NCBI GenBank assembly: GCA_033030425.1
Contig: JAUFSD010000004.1
Coordinates: 1,860,001 to 1,924,000 of the forward strand
DNA length: 64,000 bases
Direction: 5' to 3'
Source of the DNA: Verpa conica
Taxonomy: Eukaryota; Ascomycota; Pezizomycetes; Pezizales; Morchellaceae
Shown piece after piece: positions 46,671 through 57,800 of this stretch. The notes under the pieces are model-generated. The model was not told the origin of the DNA and searched no databases. It worked only from the letters and a program-made list of their open reading frames with translations. Made by a program: the position numbers and the translations under genes. Within the stretch, counting starts at the first letter, position 1, and each line of letters opens with the position of its first letter.

Positions 46671-47777
46671 CTATGAGTCTGAATCCTTAACCTTAACCCT
46701 GATCATACCCAAACCAATGGCCCAATCGTCTCGTTTATGCTCTTCTATGAGCTGATTAACTAGATCCAGCCTACGACTATACCGTTCCGGCTCCCCGACA
46801 ACACTCACAACACGTCCATATAACCGCAACTTTCCAACTATGCTGTTACATAACCCCAGTACTGCGGCCGATATAAGTAGTAGAGTAAGAATTATCAAGC
46901 TTCCATATCTAGTGGCGTTACCAGCAAGGGCAGCTACCACATAGACGAGTAGTGTCGAAACAGCCACAAACAACCCCTCAATTGCGCTCATGTCTTGCAG
47001 CCACTGACCGGCTGTCACGGCTTTCAGGTCATCGACCTCGCCCTTCATCCGAATCCACCGATCCTGACTAAGTACGACCAATAGGTCACCACGTACACCA
47101 GGCTCTGGTGCACCCTTCCACCCGAGGCGACTCCGTCGGCGAATAACCAAGACATTGCATAGCCGTGCAAGCATCAGTATCCCAAGTATACCTATTCCCC
47201 AATAGTCGTTGATCCAAAGTAGTAACAGCAACGCCGTAATAGTCAAAATAGGGCCAGTGAGGTATAATGCTGCCACAGGTGCACTAGGGTAGAGGAAGAA
47301 GCATCTCATCCGCCGTAGTAGGGTAGCATCCTTGTCATTTACACGCTCAACCACTACCTGAACTAGATGTCCCGACTTCCCAACTGTTTGAAGGTAGCTT
47401 ACGGTAGCCTGGTTTTCAACTCGAAATACATATCCCGTAGTGAGTGCGGCGGTTTGGGGTAATTCTCCATGATTTGCTTCAGATGCTGTTTGTTGTCGGT
47501 GGATACCCGGAGCTAGGAAAAGGACATCGAGAAAGGAGGCAGAACCAGTAATAGCAGTCCTCCGAGCGATTACTGTAAGGTCGGCTAGCGCAACAAGCCC
47601 AGCTACATCCAACGATATCCCCATAGATGGCGGCTTCCCAGACATCATAAATGTTGCGCTAGAAGTTCCTACGAAGAGGTTTAAGGACAACCATGTCCAT
47701 TGCCAGCTCTGAGAATTGTTAGCTCCTACTCGGGGAACGAAGAAATAGGTACCGACCAGTGAGTTGAAGGTTGGCAT
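46671..47777 (-). CDS. Polytopic membrane protein, uncharacterised fungal family
   Basis: A single exon of 368 residues from the ATG at 47777. Hydrophobic segments appear at about residues 25-45 (WQWTWLSLNLFVG), 170-200 (VAALYLTGPILTITALLLLL, then a short loop and IGILGILMLARL) and 265-310 (LFVAVSTLLVYVVAALAG, then LIILTLLLISAAVLGL), giving four to six membrane helices. Between them lie Arg-rich cytosolic-looking stretches (VIRRRSRLGWKG) and a DLLVVLSQDRWIRMKGEVDDLKAV block that looks like a conserved soluble module. I do not know a function. The style resembles proteins of the membrane-ankyrin family found at 14343-19295, but I see no direct homology. No catalytic motif. Confidence 0.8.
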   Translation of the reverse strand: MPTFNSLVGTYFFVPRVGANNSQSWQWTWLSLNLFVGTSSATFMMSGKPPSMGISLDVAGLVALADLTVIARRTAITGSASFLDVLFLAPGIHRQQTASEANHGELPQTAALTTGYVFRVENQATVSYLQTVGKSGHLVQVVVERVNDKDATLLRRMRCFFLYPSAPVAALYLTGPILTITALLLLLWINDYWGIGILGILMLARLCNVLVIRRRSRLGWKGAPEPGVRGDLLVVLSQDRWIRMKGEVDDLKAVTAGQWLQDMSAIEGLFVAVSTLLVYVVAALAGNATRYGSLIILTLLLISAAVLGLCNSIVGKLRLYGRVVSVVGEPERYSRRLDLVNQLIEEHKRDDWAIGLGMIRVKVKDSDS

Positions 47778-48893
47778 CGTGTCGCTACCCGCTTTCGGTA
47801 CTGATAGTCTAGTGAGATGAGGATACCGGAAGGTTCAAAAGTTTAACAGTGTGGAGGATTATACACCTATATTATGGATTGAGAGCAGTAGCTATGGGGT
47901 GGTCCATTGCGGCTTGCGATTGTCGCCTCAGGGATGTTACACATTTCATATTACTTTTTCGAGAGAAACAGCTAGCACGAGCAAAAGAGGGCGTTGGCGG
48001 AGGCTCTTAGGGAAGAAGGCGCACTTTCTCATAGGCCTTGTGTAACAAATGACTAATCTATGAGCATGAGGCACCAATAACACTGGTCAACAGACCTACC
48101 ATTAACAGCCCTGCATGGAGGGGAAGTACACGTATTCTAAGGCGAAGTGCTCGGGGCAGGGGAAGGGAATATAGACGTGCAGGGTTTTCTGGATAATTGG
48201 CGAATACTGCTCATTCATAGCTGATCGGCCTATGCAGGGCCCATCCTTATATAGTAGCTGAATCTCCTTGAATATGCCTGACAAGGAGACCCCATTCACT
48301 CTACCGCTGCGGCAATGTTCTCGCTAGCGAGGCTGTTTGAAGGTCTGATAAGCCACAGGAAGTGGAGTTGATCCTCCCTTGACTATGGCGCAAAGATCAT
48401 GGGCTACGGGTTTCTTGATCAGTGACGTGGCGGGCTACATAATATTGGCGATGGCTCCATTTTCCATTTGAGACTTGCGTTTTCGGGTTCTTTTTGCCTC
48501 CCCTACCAACCACAGAGCGCCGCAAAGCACCATCGAGCCAAATCGACCAGCTCTCAGTACTTGCGATACCGACAGATCAGTAAATCACGTGGCCTTATCT
48601 TTATGGCGGGGTTGTAATCATCGGCATCACAAGTAATGTCTTTGCTTGAGTATTGTCTTATCTAATATAAAACTCTAGGTAATATTCGCTATGTAGGTGA
48701 TGAGACTCTAGATCAAGCCCTCAACTATATCTAATTGATTAATATAAATGTTATTAATAAGAGACTATGTCAATAGATAAATTGGTCATGTGACGATCAG
48801 ATAAGATCAGATAAATGAGGATTCCAACTTATACGCTACCCGTGGGGGTTATTATTCCCCTGATTCCTAAAGCTCGCCCTTTATATCCATATA
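47778..48893. other. Intergenic, no gene seen
   Basis: About 1.1 kb of AT-rich sequence with the promoter side of the membrane-protein gene at its start. Short direct repeats of GATAAGATCAGATAA type occur near 48800. Nothing coding recognised. Confidence 0.5.
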
Positions 48894-49300
48894 TTACTTT
48901 TTAATAAGATCTATTGGGGTTTTTTCCCATTCCGCCGGTATAACCTGCCTTATAGTCGTTTTCGCTGCTTGACTTTGTTCTGGCAAGTGGTGTTGCGCCT
49001 CCAAACAACCCCACAAGGGCTCGATCTTATTAGCATCAGGAGAGTTTGCAGGCCAAGTGACAGTCCTAATACTTTGATTTTCCCGCTCTCCATTCCCAAG
49101 CCGTTTTCAGGCAGTATGAGTGCGTGTATTATCCTCTACAAGCTACTTTTATACCTAGTTTCCGCTTGAGCTTTTTTTGCAAAGGGATAGAGAAGGGGGA
49201 CATAACTGTTTCCCGGTAAAGAGTCCTGTCAATTTTTCCTCCTGAACTATCACCTCTTCCTAATATTTCTTCTTTAAACTCCCATTCTCGTTGCCGTTTT
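48894..49300 (-). pseudogene. Relic of a Tc1/mariner-type (DDE) transposase
   Basis: On the minus strand, broken frames still read GGKIDRTLYRETVMSPFSI, then VEDNTRTHTA (second catalytic Asp context, normally EDNAPxH). A frame change follows, then TWPANSPDANKIEPLWGCLE (normally WPxNSPDLNPIEPLW, with the third acidic residue). It ends with IRQVIPAEWEKTPIDLIKK and a stop at 48894. This order and spacing are those of the C-terminal half of fungal Tc1/mariner transposases. The N-terminal half and terminal repeats were not found. Confidence 0.8.
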
Positions 49301-49984
49301 TGCCTTCGATATTTAGAAGGGAGAAGATCCTTTCGTCAACCGCGGGAAGATGCTGAATGAATGAATGAATTAATCATAAGTTGCGGGAAGATGCGGCTCT
49401 GTAGATCTATCCGGGGCAAGAGCTGTTGCATATATGAGATAAGCGGGATGCACCCTTATGGAGAACCCTAGTCTAACCATCCAGTTTTAATATTGTGTAC
49501 TGTTGACCGCTCTCGGGGCGGGATAAAGGGTTACGGAGGCCTATAACACCCAAACCGGTACTATATTGGAAACACGAAATTAAGCAAAAACCTGCAGCTA
49601 ATAGAATACTAATAGAAATATGCTTCTCCTCAGTGCTTAAATGCATGGCTAGCTAGGAGAGCCTTACGTTTGCTAGGTCTAGGCCTCAATTTGGATATAT
49701 ATTTCTCTATCAAACCATAGAAATGAATCAAATTTTTCACAGGTAGATACTAAGTAAAGGAGTATTTTAGGGTGTTATGAAAAGGACATTAAGGGAAATT
49801 GGATGCTTTACCTAACAATTTACCCAACAAAATAACCTACACATTTCCCAAGTATTTACTCTACTAAAAAAAAACCCCAGTCCACTGGGAGTTGAACCTC
49901 TGTAGCTCAGCACTATTCAGACCACTTATCATATAGACCATTTGTTGATGTATTCTGGCTTGATTCTTTGTTTATAATACCTCA
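49301..49984. other. Intergenic, no gene seen
   Basis: About 680 bp between the transposase relic and the minisatellite. The short repeat AATGAATGAATGAAT lies near 49357. A tRNA-like box GGTTCAACTCC on the minus strand near 49890 lacks a pairing T stem and was not called. Confidence 0.45.
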
Positions 49985-50335
49985 GAAAATAGTAGTCAAA
50001 AGGGTAGGGAAAAGGGTAAGGGAGCGGAAAAGCTAGAGGAAAAGGTGGGGGAAAGGGTAGAGGAAAGGGTAAGGGAGCGGAAAAGCTAGAGGAAAGGGTG
50101 GGGGAAAGGGTAAAGAAAAGGGTAAGGGAGCGGAAAGGCTGGGGAAAAGGGTGGGGAAAAGGGTAGGGAAAAGGGTAAGGGAGTGGAAAGGCTAGGGAAT
50201 GGCTAGGGGAAAGGGTAGGGGAAAGGGTAAGGGAGCGAAAAGGCTCAGGAAAGGCTAGGGAAAAGGGTAGGGAAAAGGATAAGAGACGGGAAAGGGTAGG
50301 GGAAAAGGATAAGTAAAAGCAGTGGAAAGGGTAAC
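49985..50335. repeat. G/A-strand minisatellite
   Basis: About 350 bp in which the plus strand is almost only G and A. It is built of variants of GGGTAAGGGAGCGGAAAAGC, GGGTAGGGAAAA and GGGGAAAGGGTA, with higher-order units of about 40-60 bp (GGGAGCGGAAAAGCTAG recurs about four times). The many GGG runs could fold as G-quadruplexes, and the strand asymmetry could form a triplex. The minus frame reads as a Pro/Phe/Ser low-complexity peptide and is not a gene. Confidence 0.9.
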
Positions 50336-50740
50336 TCTTAGTAAATGAATCATAAAATGCTTCAGGTGATGCATTTCCCACAAGCCTTGCAGGTAAATGT
50401 GTAGTTTATTGCCTTTTCCCAAATTATTTGTATGAGGTAATGTGTACCTGATGCATATACATGGCCTGTTAGAGTTTACTAGGAGACTTAGTTTAAAAAT
50501 CAATTACTAGCGCTGCATATAAAGCCTCCGATTAATACAGACTGGTCAAATAGAAGACCCTAATGGTGTCTCTCTGGATTTTGCATTATAATATTCTCTT
50601 TTTATATTTAGTTTTAAATCCCCAACCCCCAATTCCCCGCTTTAGACACTAAAAGCTACCCCTAACCCTAACACCTCCCGCCATCAATAGTAGATTCTAT
50701 GCCGTTAATAGGTTTTGAAGTTCCTAACAATGGTCAGTCA
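50336..50740. other. Short spacer, no gene seen
   Basis: About 400 bp downstream of the helicase stop codon. It contains one CCCTAACCCTAAC stretch near 50662, too short to be a telomere array. Confidence 0.5.
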
Positions 50741-53415
50741 TCATCTGGTGTTTGAATAGAAGGACCATTGGCATACCTTCAAGTGTTGGTTTGATGTGGG
50801 CTTTTGAGTCTGAGACGTCAAAATGCCTGCAATAGCCAACTTTGTTTTCTGGAAAGACAAAATGGACTTTATCGAGAGCTTAGCTACATAAATAATGCAC
50901 GAGAAACAGAGCCGGGAGATTGCACTGACCTCCTCGAAAGAATTTTTCACGATATAGCGAGTTGTGACAACTTCATTTTTTTGGCCGATCCGGTGTACTC
51001 TATCTAATGCCTGGTGTTCAACCATTGGGTTCCACTGTGGTTCCATAAGGTGTACTCGAGAGGCAGCAGTGAGGTTCAAACTTTGTCTATTCAGCAACAA
51101 TGCTGGCGCCCAGGTAGGGAAAGGGGATACTTACCCAACAGCTCCACTGCCGATCGATATAAGCAAGATATTGATCTGTGGATCTGTGCGGAAACAACGA
51201 ACAGATTCACCCCGTTGTTGCATAGAGTACCTTCCATCATACCGACAAAACCTCATTCGTTCATTGTTCAATGCAATTGATACTAGATCTAGCATTTTCG
51301 TCCAGCAAGAAAATACAACACTAGAGAAGCAGTGAGTATCAACATATGCCACTACAATAAGTTGAGTATATTGGATAATACCTTTTTATTGGCTGACCTT
51401 CGCTATCATTTCTAGAATCTAGCTGAAGGTTCTTTATTAATGCCTTGACTTTTGTAGATGGTCCACCGTAGGGTCTATCCTCCATCCATCGGGGGTTATC
51501 CTCGTCTTTGAGACTCTCTAGCGAGAATCCGGCGATTTCTGCGCATTTAGGGCAAGAGACCTCAGATGAAGTGCCAAGTTGCGTTATATTTAGCTCATAC
51601 AGTCTTAAACAGCTGTCACAAATGGTGTGGGAACAGGGAGAGATTGCTTCGAATTCTGATTCAGCCGCGTCGCTTGCTTTATTGCACAGTGCGCATCGGC
51701 CTGGCGTGAAAGACCCACTTGCAACTGGTTGACTCGGGCTTTCTTCCTGCACGTAATCTTCCATTTCGATATCCAAGCTATTTGGTGGGTTTATATTGTG
51801 ATCAGTATATGAGTACCCTTCCAGTCTATTTTGTACCACTGAGTGTAATAGGTCTTTTCCATGGTCACACATCAGTCTTAGCGTAAGAATAGACTGCAGG
51901 ATACTAAAGTAACTAGACCCACTTCCGCTTTCAGTGAGAGCATGGTCGATCATATTGGTCGAATACTTTTTGTAAATTTCGTATAGACGTCTTTCTGGAG
52001 GTTCAAGGTCGATGTATACTTCTTGATCAATCTTCGGTGGTAGCTCAAGAATATCTTTATTCCTTCTTAAGCAGGTGGAGCCTATGAGTACACTGAGGCG
52101 TCTCAAACCTTCCGGGTTTGCATCGTTCAGAGGCCGAACAATGTATTTCAAAAATGTGCCCTCCTTATCAAATGGTGATAGACGTAGGAGCCGGAGAAGT
52201 GTTCCAAAATCTTGCAACTTATTCTGTATCGGAGTACCGCTAAGACACCAACGGTGTTGCGCTTCAAGCATACAGACTGCTTTCGACTGTTGTGTTGAAT
52301 GTTCCCTAATTATATGTGCTGTTGAAACTTCGTTAGCTCGAATCAGGATCGAACCTCCAATAGGATACTCCGATACCTTCATCAAGGACGATCCGGAACC
52401 ATTTAATCTCTCTCAGAGGTGACCGGCGATACTGGTTGCCTTGTTTTGAAAAGACTTCAGCTCTTATGGTTCCATAGGTAGTAAGAATGATATCGAAATT
52501 TATGAGCTCCTCAATGTTGATATTTTTCTGTGCTCCATGATATGTGTAAGATTTTACTGCTCCTGGTTTAACGTGGCTAGTCTCCTTATTTCAGTCATAA
52601 AATTTATAGAAAGATCCCCAGGGATACGTAGTATATAGACATATTCGATTTACTTACGTGTCTATTTGCTCTCTCTAGCTATCTAGCACTATTGTCAAAT
52701 TTTTCACGAATAGGTGTATGGTCGTTAGAGTCTAAATTGGGAAAGATTTACGTGACGCGGGTGCAACAATTAGGCTTGCCCTGGAATATTTCGGGACTCG
52801 GTTCAATATAGGGCAATATTGGTAATTCGTGCTCTGCATGAACAAGTGTGCTTGGTCGAGACTACCGGCGATTAAAGCAAGAGTCGTGAGCGACTTTCCT
52901 AACCCCATATCGTCGGCAAGTATGCCTCCATAGACTTCCTGGGACCTTTCACAGGTCTCCTTTGTAATTGAATTTAGATAACTACATATCCCCATAATTA
53001 ACGTTCCCAGTCAGTATATACGCGTATACACTTATATTCAACCCAGGGTGCTTGAGGACTACCTAACAGTTCCAAGTTCGTTTTTTATCGGTTTATAAAT
53101 TGAAGTATTGGTAAGCATATCTTCTTGATGAAAAGCATGAGGTGTCTCTTTCCGGAGCATAAAATACACAGCCTGTTTTTGATGACTGATAACCCAAATC
53201 AGAACAGTTTTCCCGATTTAAACATTTAACAGCTTAAAAAATAATAACCCTGGGCGATGGTACCTTAATAGTGATGTTTGAAGCTCATCTCCTATTTTCA
53301 TTTCTGGTAATTTATCATTGATGTTGATATCAAATATTGTCTTGACTTTTTCCTCAATATTTCGTAGACGGGGGCGAGATACAGTGACTTGTACGGCGGA
53401 CGGTTTGGCGTGCAA
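50741..53415 (-). CDS. SNF2-family helicase with RING finger (Rad5/Rad16-like), probably damaged at the 5' end
   Basis: Reliable exons, 5' to 3': 52981-52752, 52674-52658, 52576-52377, 52318-51382, 51320-51135, 51080-50930, 50848-50741. Upstream exons 53415-53264 and 53185-53032 are likely. Motif I is GGILADDMGLGKSLTTLALI. Motif II is WFRIVLDEAH, formed only after splicing at 52377/52318. Motif III is CLSGTPIQNKLQDFG. A RING lies inside the helicase core (CALC...CSHTICDSC...CPKC). The C lobe has VVFSCWTKMLD, GSGAVGLNLTAAS and QALDRVHRIGQ. This layout is that of Rad5/Rad16/HLTF-type DNA translocases with ubiquitin-ligase activity. Problems: no in-frame ATG before the first exon, a one-base frame change near the T6 run 53081-53086, and a weak junction at 52752/52674. 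Confidence 0.8.
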
Positions 53416-54424
53416 CCGCAGAAACCATGATCTATGGCTACCACCTTAGAATTATCGTTTATGGCAACTAATTTTAGTCTTTAACCACTTCTTGCAGCTG
53501 ATTATGGAGAAGAGAAGGACCAAATACTAAGCCTTATAAGACCTATGTAAAAAAATTCATTTTCATAAAGGAAAAGGAATTTCATTTTATTTTGGTGTGT
53601 GTCAAGAAACTGTCCTCATTTACCTAAAAGGGTAAATGAGGACTTTTGACTTAATTTCTAGTAGTGAATTTTTAGTCTCATGCCCAGCCACATTATTTGC
53701 TGCGCAGCACCATAGGGTCTGAAGCAGTAAAATTCCGAGAAGTATTAGGGATATCTCCAAATGTGAAAGTACAGGTGCAAGCAATAGAATACGCCTAGAG
53801 GAGGGGGTAAGCCCAACTTCTTATACCCTACATGCCTATGTAATCGACCGCTATTAACTATACTCCAATACCAAAAACCTCTGGATTTCTTAGAAGATTG
53901 GGCTAGCTTGGGGGGCTTTTTATCTTTAAGGGTACTTAAGTTTGTATGATGGCTTCATACAAATGTAAGTACCTAATTTCCGCCAAAAATCCCCAAAAGC
54001 CCTTTGAAAGAAATATCTCCAAAAAAAATAATTAGGCAAGCTTAGAGGGTTAGCACACAAGACTCTGCAGTGCTGCACAGCAAATAATGTAGCTGGGCAT
54101 GAGACTAAAAATTCACTACTAGAAATTAAGTCAAAAGTCCTCATTTACCCTTTTAGGTAAATGAGGACAGTTTCTTGACACACACCAAAATAAAATGAAA
54201 TTCCTTTTCCTTTATGAAAATGAATTTTTTTTACATAGGTCTTATAAGGCTCAGTATTTAGTCTTTCTCTTCTTCATAATCAGCTACAAGAGGTGATTAA
54301 AGACTAAAAGTGGTTGCCATAAGCGATAATTCTAAGGTGGTTGCCATAAGCCATAATTCTAAGGTGGTAGCCATACAACATGATTTCTGCGGTTGCGCAC
54401 CAAACCGTCCGCCGTAGACTTGAC
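53388..54424. mobile_element. Foldback element (long inverted repeat)
   Basis: Left arm about 53388-53710 and right arm about 54070-54424 are reverse complements over more than 320 bp, with a loop of about 360 bp. Each arm holds a smaller perfect-stem hairpin (53612-53643 and 54137-54168, GTCCTCATTTACC...GGTAAATGAGGAC). The right arm has an extra tandem copy of a 27-bp unit (AAGGTGGTTGCCATAAGCC...). No transposase is encoded. The outermost 30 bp or so of the left arm overlaps the first helicase exon, and the same coding-like bases recur in the right arm. It could be a foldback transposon or an inverted duplication. Confidence 0.88.
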
Positions 54425-54863
54425 TCGTGGTAACATGCTCATTTCTGTCAAAATAATCCAGCCACTTTATGGCTGGAAACCATATCTCAGCCGCAACTGT
54501 ATAAATGGGATATTATCTTTATCATACCTATACCTATAATTTAATCTCATATATTTTCTAGTTGAAAGTTATTCGCGATCCAATCTATGTAATCCTTTAA
54601 GCCGTGCCCCCATAGCTGTAATAGGTTTGGTGCATGAGTTTCTATTCAGGCGGTCCAAATTGCGGGGCTGAGCAATTGCTAACCTTGTTTGATTACTATA
54701 ATAAACCATCGCAATCACCAGCTTTGCTCTACTATACTATTACCCCTACTGCTTCTACTACTCTGGCTGCCGCTACCACTACGCTATACACTACAACTGC
54801 TAAAATTCCTATTAAAGATTCCCGGCGTTTACGTGACCTGGTATTTAATCCCACGATCACATC
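54425..54863. other. Upstream region of the NACHT-ankyrin gene
   Basis: About 440 bp between the foldback arm and the start of the receptor gene. Likely promoter and 5' UTR. The frame at 54634-54912 overlaps the true start in another frame and has no motif. Confidence 0.5.
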
Positions 54864-57800
54864 ATGGCAGGTAGCACAAGAACCTCTATGGCTTTCGAAC
54901 GCGCGCTGCTGAGTTTCAAAAACAAACTGCTCCCCAATGAAATCCAGGCCTTTACCGGCTCAAGCTTAGAAGATATTCGTAATGAAGCGGGTGCAATACA
55001 GGATTTGCAACTAAAAAAGGATGGGGTAATTCGAGGTATACGAAGAATTCAACCATTGATTAATGGCCTTACGCAATTCTCGGGTGTCATTGAAGTCTTT
55101 GTACAATCTAAGCCTGACGTTCTGGCATTTATATGGGTACTTAATTCTCATAGATAATATATATTAAACCTGCTTATTTTTTTATATTTTGTGCTTAATA
55201 GGGCCCGATAAAATTCCTTCTTCAAGTATGCACCAAGTCTACCTATTTTACGAAGTTGATTTTGCCGATTATGCTGGTGCCGGCTTCTCATACGCGTGCG
55301 GGGACATGGCGGGGCTCTCACCTTATTACAAACTCAATATACCTTTAGAGTTGTTAGTACTAACTCTCTGTTAGGTCGCAAGCTCATATACTGAGGCTTT
55401 TGATGAGCTTCTAAATGCTTTCAGCACGCTAGGAGAGAATCTTTCGAGATTCCACGTATACGAAATAACGTTTCTCGATGTTCCCCGGATGCAAGATGTT
55501 ATTGTAATGATATACGAAGATATCCTAAGATTCTACCAAGCTTCATTGACTTTCTTTCGAGGAAAATGTACCTGCCTACTTCTATGAATTATTCCCCTGA
55601 AGTTTAAGATCTGATATATTTTTATAAATATGAATATAAGACTAATGACCCTGTTTACGCTGTAGGTTGGCGAAGGCTGTTTAGGACCCTGTGGAATAAT
55701 TTTAATGATACGTTTGGGAACATACTGTCCGACCTTGATCGGCATAAAGAACTGGTCGACAAAGAAGCCTCAGCAACTCACATAGCTGAAGCACGTGCTG
55801 CCCGCCAAGCAGCACAGAAAGCGGAAGAAACCACGAGAGACTATAGAATGAAACAAAACCTCTTACAAATCAAGATGTGGTTGGACCCTATAGACTATGA
55901 CGCTTTTCTCGCAAGGTTAAGAAGCCCTCATAGCACAACCGGGGTTTGGTTCTTTCAGGAGAATTGTGTACAGACATGGTTAGATATGGCAGATACATCA
56001 AAGAGATTATTATGGTTAACCGGTATTCCTGGAGCCGGTAAGTTTTGACTTTCTACTTACATCTCTCTTGTACGTAAAGGTATACAAGTGTATTGTTCCC
56101 ATAGCATACCCGCCACTAGAACCAAAACCATGATATAAAGCCTAGCGCCTCTAAACCGGCATGGCAAGCCTTGCATGGTGGCGTAGGCGTGATCCTTTTA
56201 GCTATATCTATATACTTACATGTATCAATTCACTAATACTATACACTTGACAGGCAAGACATTCTTATCAGCTTCATTCTTAAGACATACGCGTTCGACT
56301 TACGGTACAACTGTGCCTATAGCTTACGCCTTTCTCAGACATGATAGTAGTATCACCTTCGCAATGATAATGCTGACACTTATCTCTCAACTACTCCACC
56401 ATAACCTCCAGCAATTAGCTTACTTTGATGAAATACGTGAATTGAAAACCCACCCTCCAAGCTCCCAGAAAGAGATTCAGGAGATGTTCAAATTTATCCT
56501 TGGAAATTTTGGTGTTTCTTACATCTTTATAGATGGTCTAGACGAAATTGATATCGACATGAGAAGAATGGTACTCGATACGCTATGTCATCTCTTAACG
56601 GAAGCGGGAAATCTTAAGATATTTCTCAGTAGCAGAAACGAGGTGGATATATCGACGGCCTTAACACACTTTGATAAACACATTCATCGGGTTGATCTAG
56701 CGGGGAAAAACCAGCAGGACATCAAAACATTTATTGCGGAGGAGGGCAAAGAACTTTTTAGATTATTTAGCTCGGACGATGATACGCGACAGCAAATCCA
56801 AGATATCCTCGATGATATTTGCGACAAGGCTGAAGGTGTGTGATCTCTATACCTACGATATTACTATTTCTTACTAGCTGTAGGTATGTTCTTATGGGCT
56901 CACTTGGTCATTATCGATCTGAAAGGCCAGGTTGATCTTGAGGGACTTGAAGATGCGGCCCGCCATTTACCAGTTGGGCTCGACGCGGCGTTAGTATTGG
57001 CATATCCCCCACAACTGCCCTATGTCTGGCTAACCCATGTTCGACCCCATTCTTATTCAGGTATGGGCGGATTTTAAACCGCATAAAAGAGAAATTATCT
57101 CAGAATGAGCGAGATCTTGCGAGAAGAGTCTTAGGATGGGTTATGTGCAGTACAAGACCTTTAAGTTTGAGTGAACTTAAGCAAGCTATGGCAATCCGTG
57201 AAGGGGATAGTTGCATAAACAAGCGGAGAATAATATTGAGACGGTTAGATGAGCTTTGTGGGCCCGTTATAGAGATTGATGTAGAGGATAACGTCCACTT
57301 TGTTCATTTCACGGTGAAAGAGTATGTTTCAAGTAATGATCTATTGCTATCTAGCTATAAGCGGCTAATATGGTGCACTTCAAAGATACCTCACGAGTAA
57401 TTATTGTGGAAGATTTATACGTCATTCGGATGCTCATCAAGATATTGCGACTACTTGCATCAGATACCTGTCGTTTTCTTGCTTTGATATAAATACAACA
57501 GATGATGAAGTTAAAGAGAATGTACTATCAGGAGAATATTGCCTTCATCTATATGCCGAACGAAGTTGGATGTATCATGTCAAGCATGCAATAGAGTTAG
57601 ACCATGATGATAGCTGGACGGGGTCACTTGCTTCTTTATTGGCCGAGTTTGTACAACTTAGGTTGGACAAAGATCTACCGCAGGTCGTGATTGAAGATGT
57701 TCCCTCTGAATGGCGCTTCTTGGATCGTCTAAGTTCTTCGCCAAACCTGCAGAGACATCTCATTAATTACTGTATATTCAATTCTGGAGAGGGTTTATCG

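Noticed and set aside
49860..49945. Possible tRNA on the minus strand
   Set aside because: A and B box-like bases exist, but the T stem does not pair and no acceptor stem is found.
49929..50381. 150-residue minus-strand frame over the minisatellite
   Set aside because: It is only the translation of a simple repeat (FPLPFPxPF type) with no domain.
50660..50680. Interstitial telomere (CCCTAACCCTAAC)
   Set aside because: Only two units, not an array; the TTAGGG near 63488 is single.
52318..52385. Apparent loss of the helicase DEAH motif (frame reads STAH)
   Set aside because: An intron with good signals (donor 52376, acceptor 52319) lies there; splicing restores LDEAH.
54634..54912. 92-residue Thr-rich frame before the NACHT-ankyrin gene
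   Set aside because: It overlaps the receptor start in a different frame, is compositionally biased and lacks any motif.
55189..55374. 61-residue frame inside the NACHT-ankyrin gene
   Set aside because: It covers the second intron; the true reading frame splices GPIKFLLQ to VASSYTEAF around it.
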